Source: Clostridia bacterium
GTDB lineage: Bacteria > Bacillota > Clostridia > UMGS1883
Length of the DNA stretch: 14,362 nt
Reading direction: 5' to 3'
Assembly: GCA_021202495.1 (NCBI GenBank)
Contig: JAJQCX010000200.1
Span: 1 to 14,362 of the forward strand
The translations under genes were made by a program, and so were the position numbers. A model generated the notes under the pieces. It saw nothing but the letters and a program-made list of their open reading frames with translations. It had not been told where the DNA came from and made no database searches. Shown piece after piece: positions 13,466-14,362 of the stretch (the first letter of the stretch is position 1; each line of letters begins with the position of its first letter).

Positions 13466-14221
13466 TTTGTTGTAGCAATTGGAGACCGTACCCGAATTGC
13501 TATGACCCACTACACCGCCGGTATAGTAGGCACCGCTACTACTGTTGCTTACATTACCGGTATTGGAGCAGTTTGAGACCTTTCCACGGTTATAGCCCAC
13601 CACGCCGCCAGTAAGACCTCCGCTGCTATCGCTTGCGACCGTGCCAGTGTTTGTACAGTTGGAAACCGTACCATAGATAAAGCCCACCACGCCGCCAGTA
13701 CGGCAACTGGTGCCGCTGTTTGCGACCGTACCAGTGTTTGTGCAATTTTCTACCGTCACTCCTGAAGCTATATACCCAACGATGCCGCCTGCATACCTCG
13801 TTCCTGAAACAGAGCCTGTTATTGTTACATTTTTAATAACAGCGCTCCCGTCCGCATATCCAAAAAAACCGGCATATGTAAAACCGCTAACGCTCAAATT
13901 TTGAACTGTAGACCCTTGACCGTCAAATGTTCCTTTGAACGGAGTAGAGTTTGTCCCGATAGGCGTCCATGCTTCACTGTTCAGGTCGATAGAATTTCCC
14001 AATACAATCATTTTGCCGTCGAAATTGTTTCCGGCATTGACCAAACTTGCAAGCCCCGCAAGGTCGGCGGCATCGTAAAGGGTGAAGCTCGTTTTCGTGT
14101 CATTATACCATGTTGTATCTGTGTCCGCCGCAAATGCCGTAATCGCGTAACCCCCTGGCATAAATCCCGCGCACATTACCACCGCGATTAAAAAACTCAA
14201 TAATTCCTTCGCTCGTTTCAT
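13454..14221 (-). CDS. GLUG-repeat surface protein, N-terminal part (frameshifted)
   Basis: This 255-residue open frame starts at ATG 14221 with AAGGAG eight bases upstream. It has a clear Sec signal peptide (MKRAKELLSFLIAVVMCAGF, predicted cleavage after AFA near residue 31). The mature region opens with a DLAGLASLVNAGNNF / NSIDLNSEAWTPIG / GTFDGQGSTVQNLSV unit, the usual lead-in of GLUG proteins, then continues with repeats GGIVG...VENCTNTG, GGVVG...VSNCTNTG, GGVVGYN...VSNCSNTG and GGVVGHS...VSNCYNKG. It stops at TAG 13454-13456, two codons after a run of five G. Removing one G rejoins the frame to the rest of the gene (NKG-AVSGGASIGG), with the repeat pattern unbroken. It is therefore the front of one 1,786-residue gene, not a separate protein. 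Confidence 0.82.
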   Translation of the reverse strand: MKRAKELLSFLIAVVMCAGFMPGGYAITAFAADTDTTWYNDTKTSFTLYDAADLAGLASLVNAGNNFDGKMIVLGNSIDLNSEAWTPIGTNSTPFKGTFDGQGSTVQNLSVSGFTYAGFFGYADGSAVIKNVTITGSVSGTRYAGGIVGYIASGVTVENCTNTGTVANSGTSCRTGGVVGFIYGTVSNCTNTGTVASDSSGGLTGGVVGYNRGKVSNCSNTGNVSNSSSGAYYTGGVVGHSNSGTVSNCYNKGGC

Positions 14222-14343
14222 TCTGTCGACTCCTTCACAAAATATTTGTTTTTTATAAAATTAAATCACACACAATCCCCGCCGCCACCTCCCACTCATC
14301 CAAAAATCAACCCGCCTTACACGATTTTCCCGCTGTCTTGGTC

Positions 14344-14362
14344 GTAGGGCGGGGGTTTATCC
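14344..14362. repeat. Partial REP-like element at the window edge
   Basis: TAGGGCGGGGGTTTATCC at the right end matches the first half of copy 1 (TACGGGCGGGGTTCATCC at 8563-8580) with few differences; the second arm would lie beyond the window. It sits about 120 bases upstream of the surface protein gene. The rest of 14222-14343 holds only that gene's ribosome-binding site and AT-rich leader; I found no convincing promoter there. Confidence 0.5.

Larger units (their letters stand above)
8860..14221 (-). pseudogene. Full surface protein gene, split by a 1-base frameshift
   Basis: The two open frames at 13454-14221 and 8860-13465 form a single gene. Frame 0 reads AAC AAA GGG GGC TGT TAG across CCCCC (13461-13465 on the plus strand); with four G it reads AAC AAA GGG GCT GTT AGT and stays open to 8862. 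The protein would be about 1,786 residues: signal peptide, GLUG array, linker 1 (CxxC codons at 12829-12840), long-form repeat block, linker 2 (11707-11718), GLUG array, linker 3 (10567-10578), long-form block and terminal domain. Whether the frameshift is a sequencing or assembly error, a real inactivating mutation or a switch cannot be told from this sequence. Long indel-free frames on both sides show that the break is recent or artificial. Confidence 0.75.

Noticed and set aside
14222..14343. Promoter for the surface protein gene
   Set aside because: TATAAA-like and TTGTGT-like pieces are present but are about 12 bases apart; no convincing -35/-10 pair was found.

Overview
The window looks like a chromosomal segment from an anaerobic, gut-type Firmicute (Clostridia, perhaps Oscillospirales-like). 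This is inferred from strong consensus sigma-A promoters and Shine-Dalgarno sites, a lipoprotein with a Gram-positive-style leader, a secreted GLUG-repeat surface protein of a type frequent in Clostridia, and GC-rich hairpin repeats. No rRNA, tRNA, CRISPR array or transposase is visible. Every gene except the first is on the minus strand.

Layout: (1) 130-696 (+) encodes a small lipoprotein of unknown function with its own promoter and a rho-independent terminator. (2) 746-2149 (-) encodes an ATPase_2/DUF234 protein, a P-loop ATPase with a PD-(D/E)XK-like C-terminus. It sits behind a perfect-consensus promoter (TTGACA-N17-TATAAT) whose start point is covered by a perfect 10-bp-arm palindrome, so it looks tightly regulated. 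(3) 8150 down to 2322 (-) is an ABC exporter locus. In transcription order it holds ABC half-transporter B (739 aa), a HicA/HicB toxin-antitoxin pair, a DUF1854 protein (202 aa) and ABC half-transporter A (759 aa), then a strong terminator at 2242-2274. Both half-transporters carry an N-terminal extension and a four-cysteine zinc ribbon before the membrane domain, and transporter A ends in a collagen-like Gly-Gly-Pro tail. DUF1854 with such ABC exporters is a recurrent gene neighbourhood; the hicAB cassette with its own promoter interrupts it here. (4) 8295-8492 (-) encodes a 65-residue orphan, antitoxin-like protein followed by a terminator. (5) 8493-8859 is non-coding and repeat-rich, with two GC hairpins, a C10 tract, an AT-rich hairpin and a heptanucleotide tandem repeat. 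(6) 8860-14221 (-) is one very large secreted GLUG-repeat surface protein gene (about 1,786 residues if intact), split in this sequence by a one-base frameshift in a run of five G at 13461-13465. The right edge carries part of a third GC hairpin repeat.

How the genes work together: the DUF1854 protein and the two ABC proteins most likely form one export system with an unknown substrate. The HicAB pair can influence that operon because it lies inside it. The surface protein, lipoprotein and ATPase have no visible functional link to it. The most unusual points are the toxin-antitoxin cassette inside the exporter operon, the zinc ribbons and collagen-like tail on the ABC proteins, the ATPase promoter/operator, and the repeat-driven features of the surface protein: the frameshift, the repeated C-H-CxxC modules and a stop codon lying inside a 7-bp tandem repeat.
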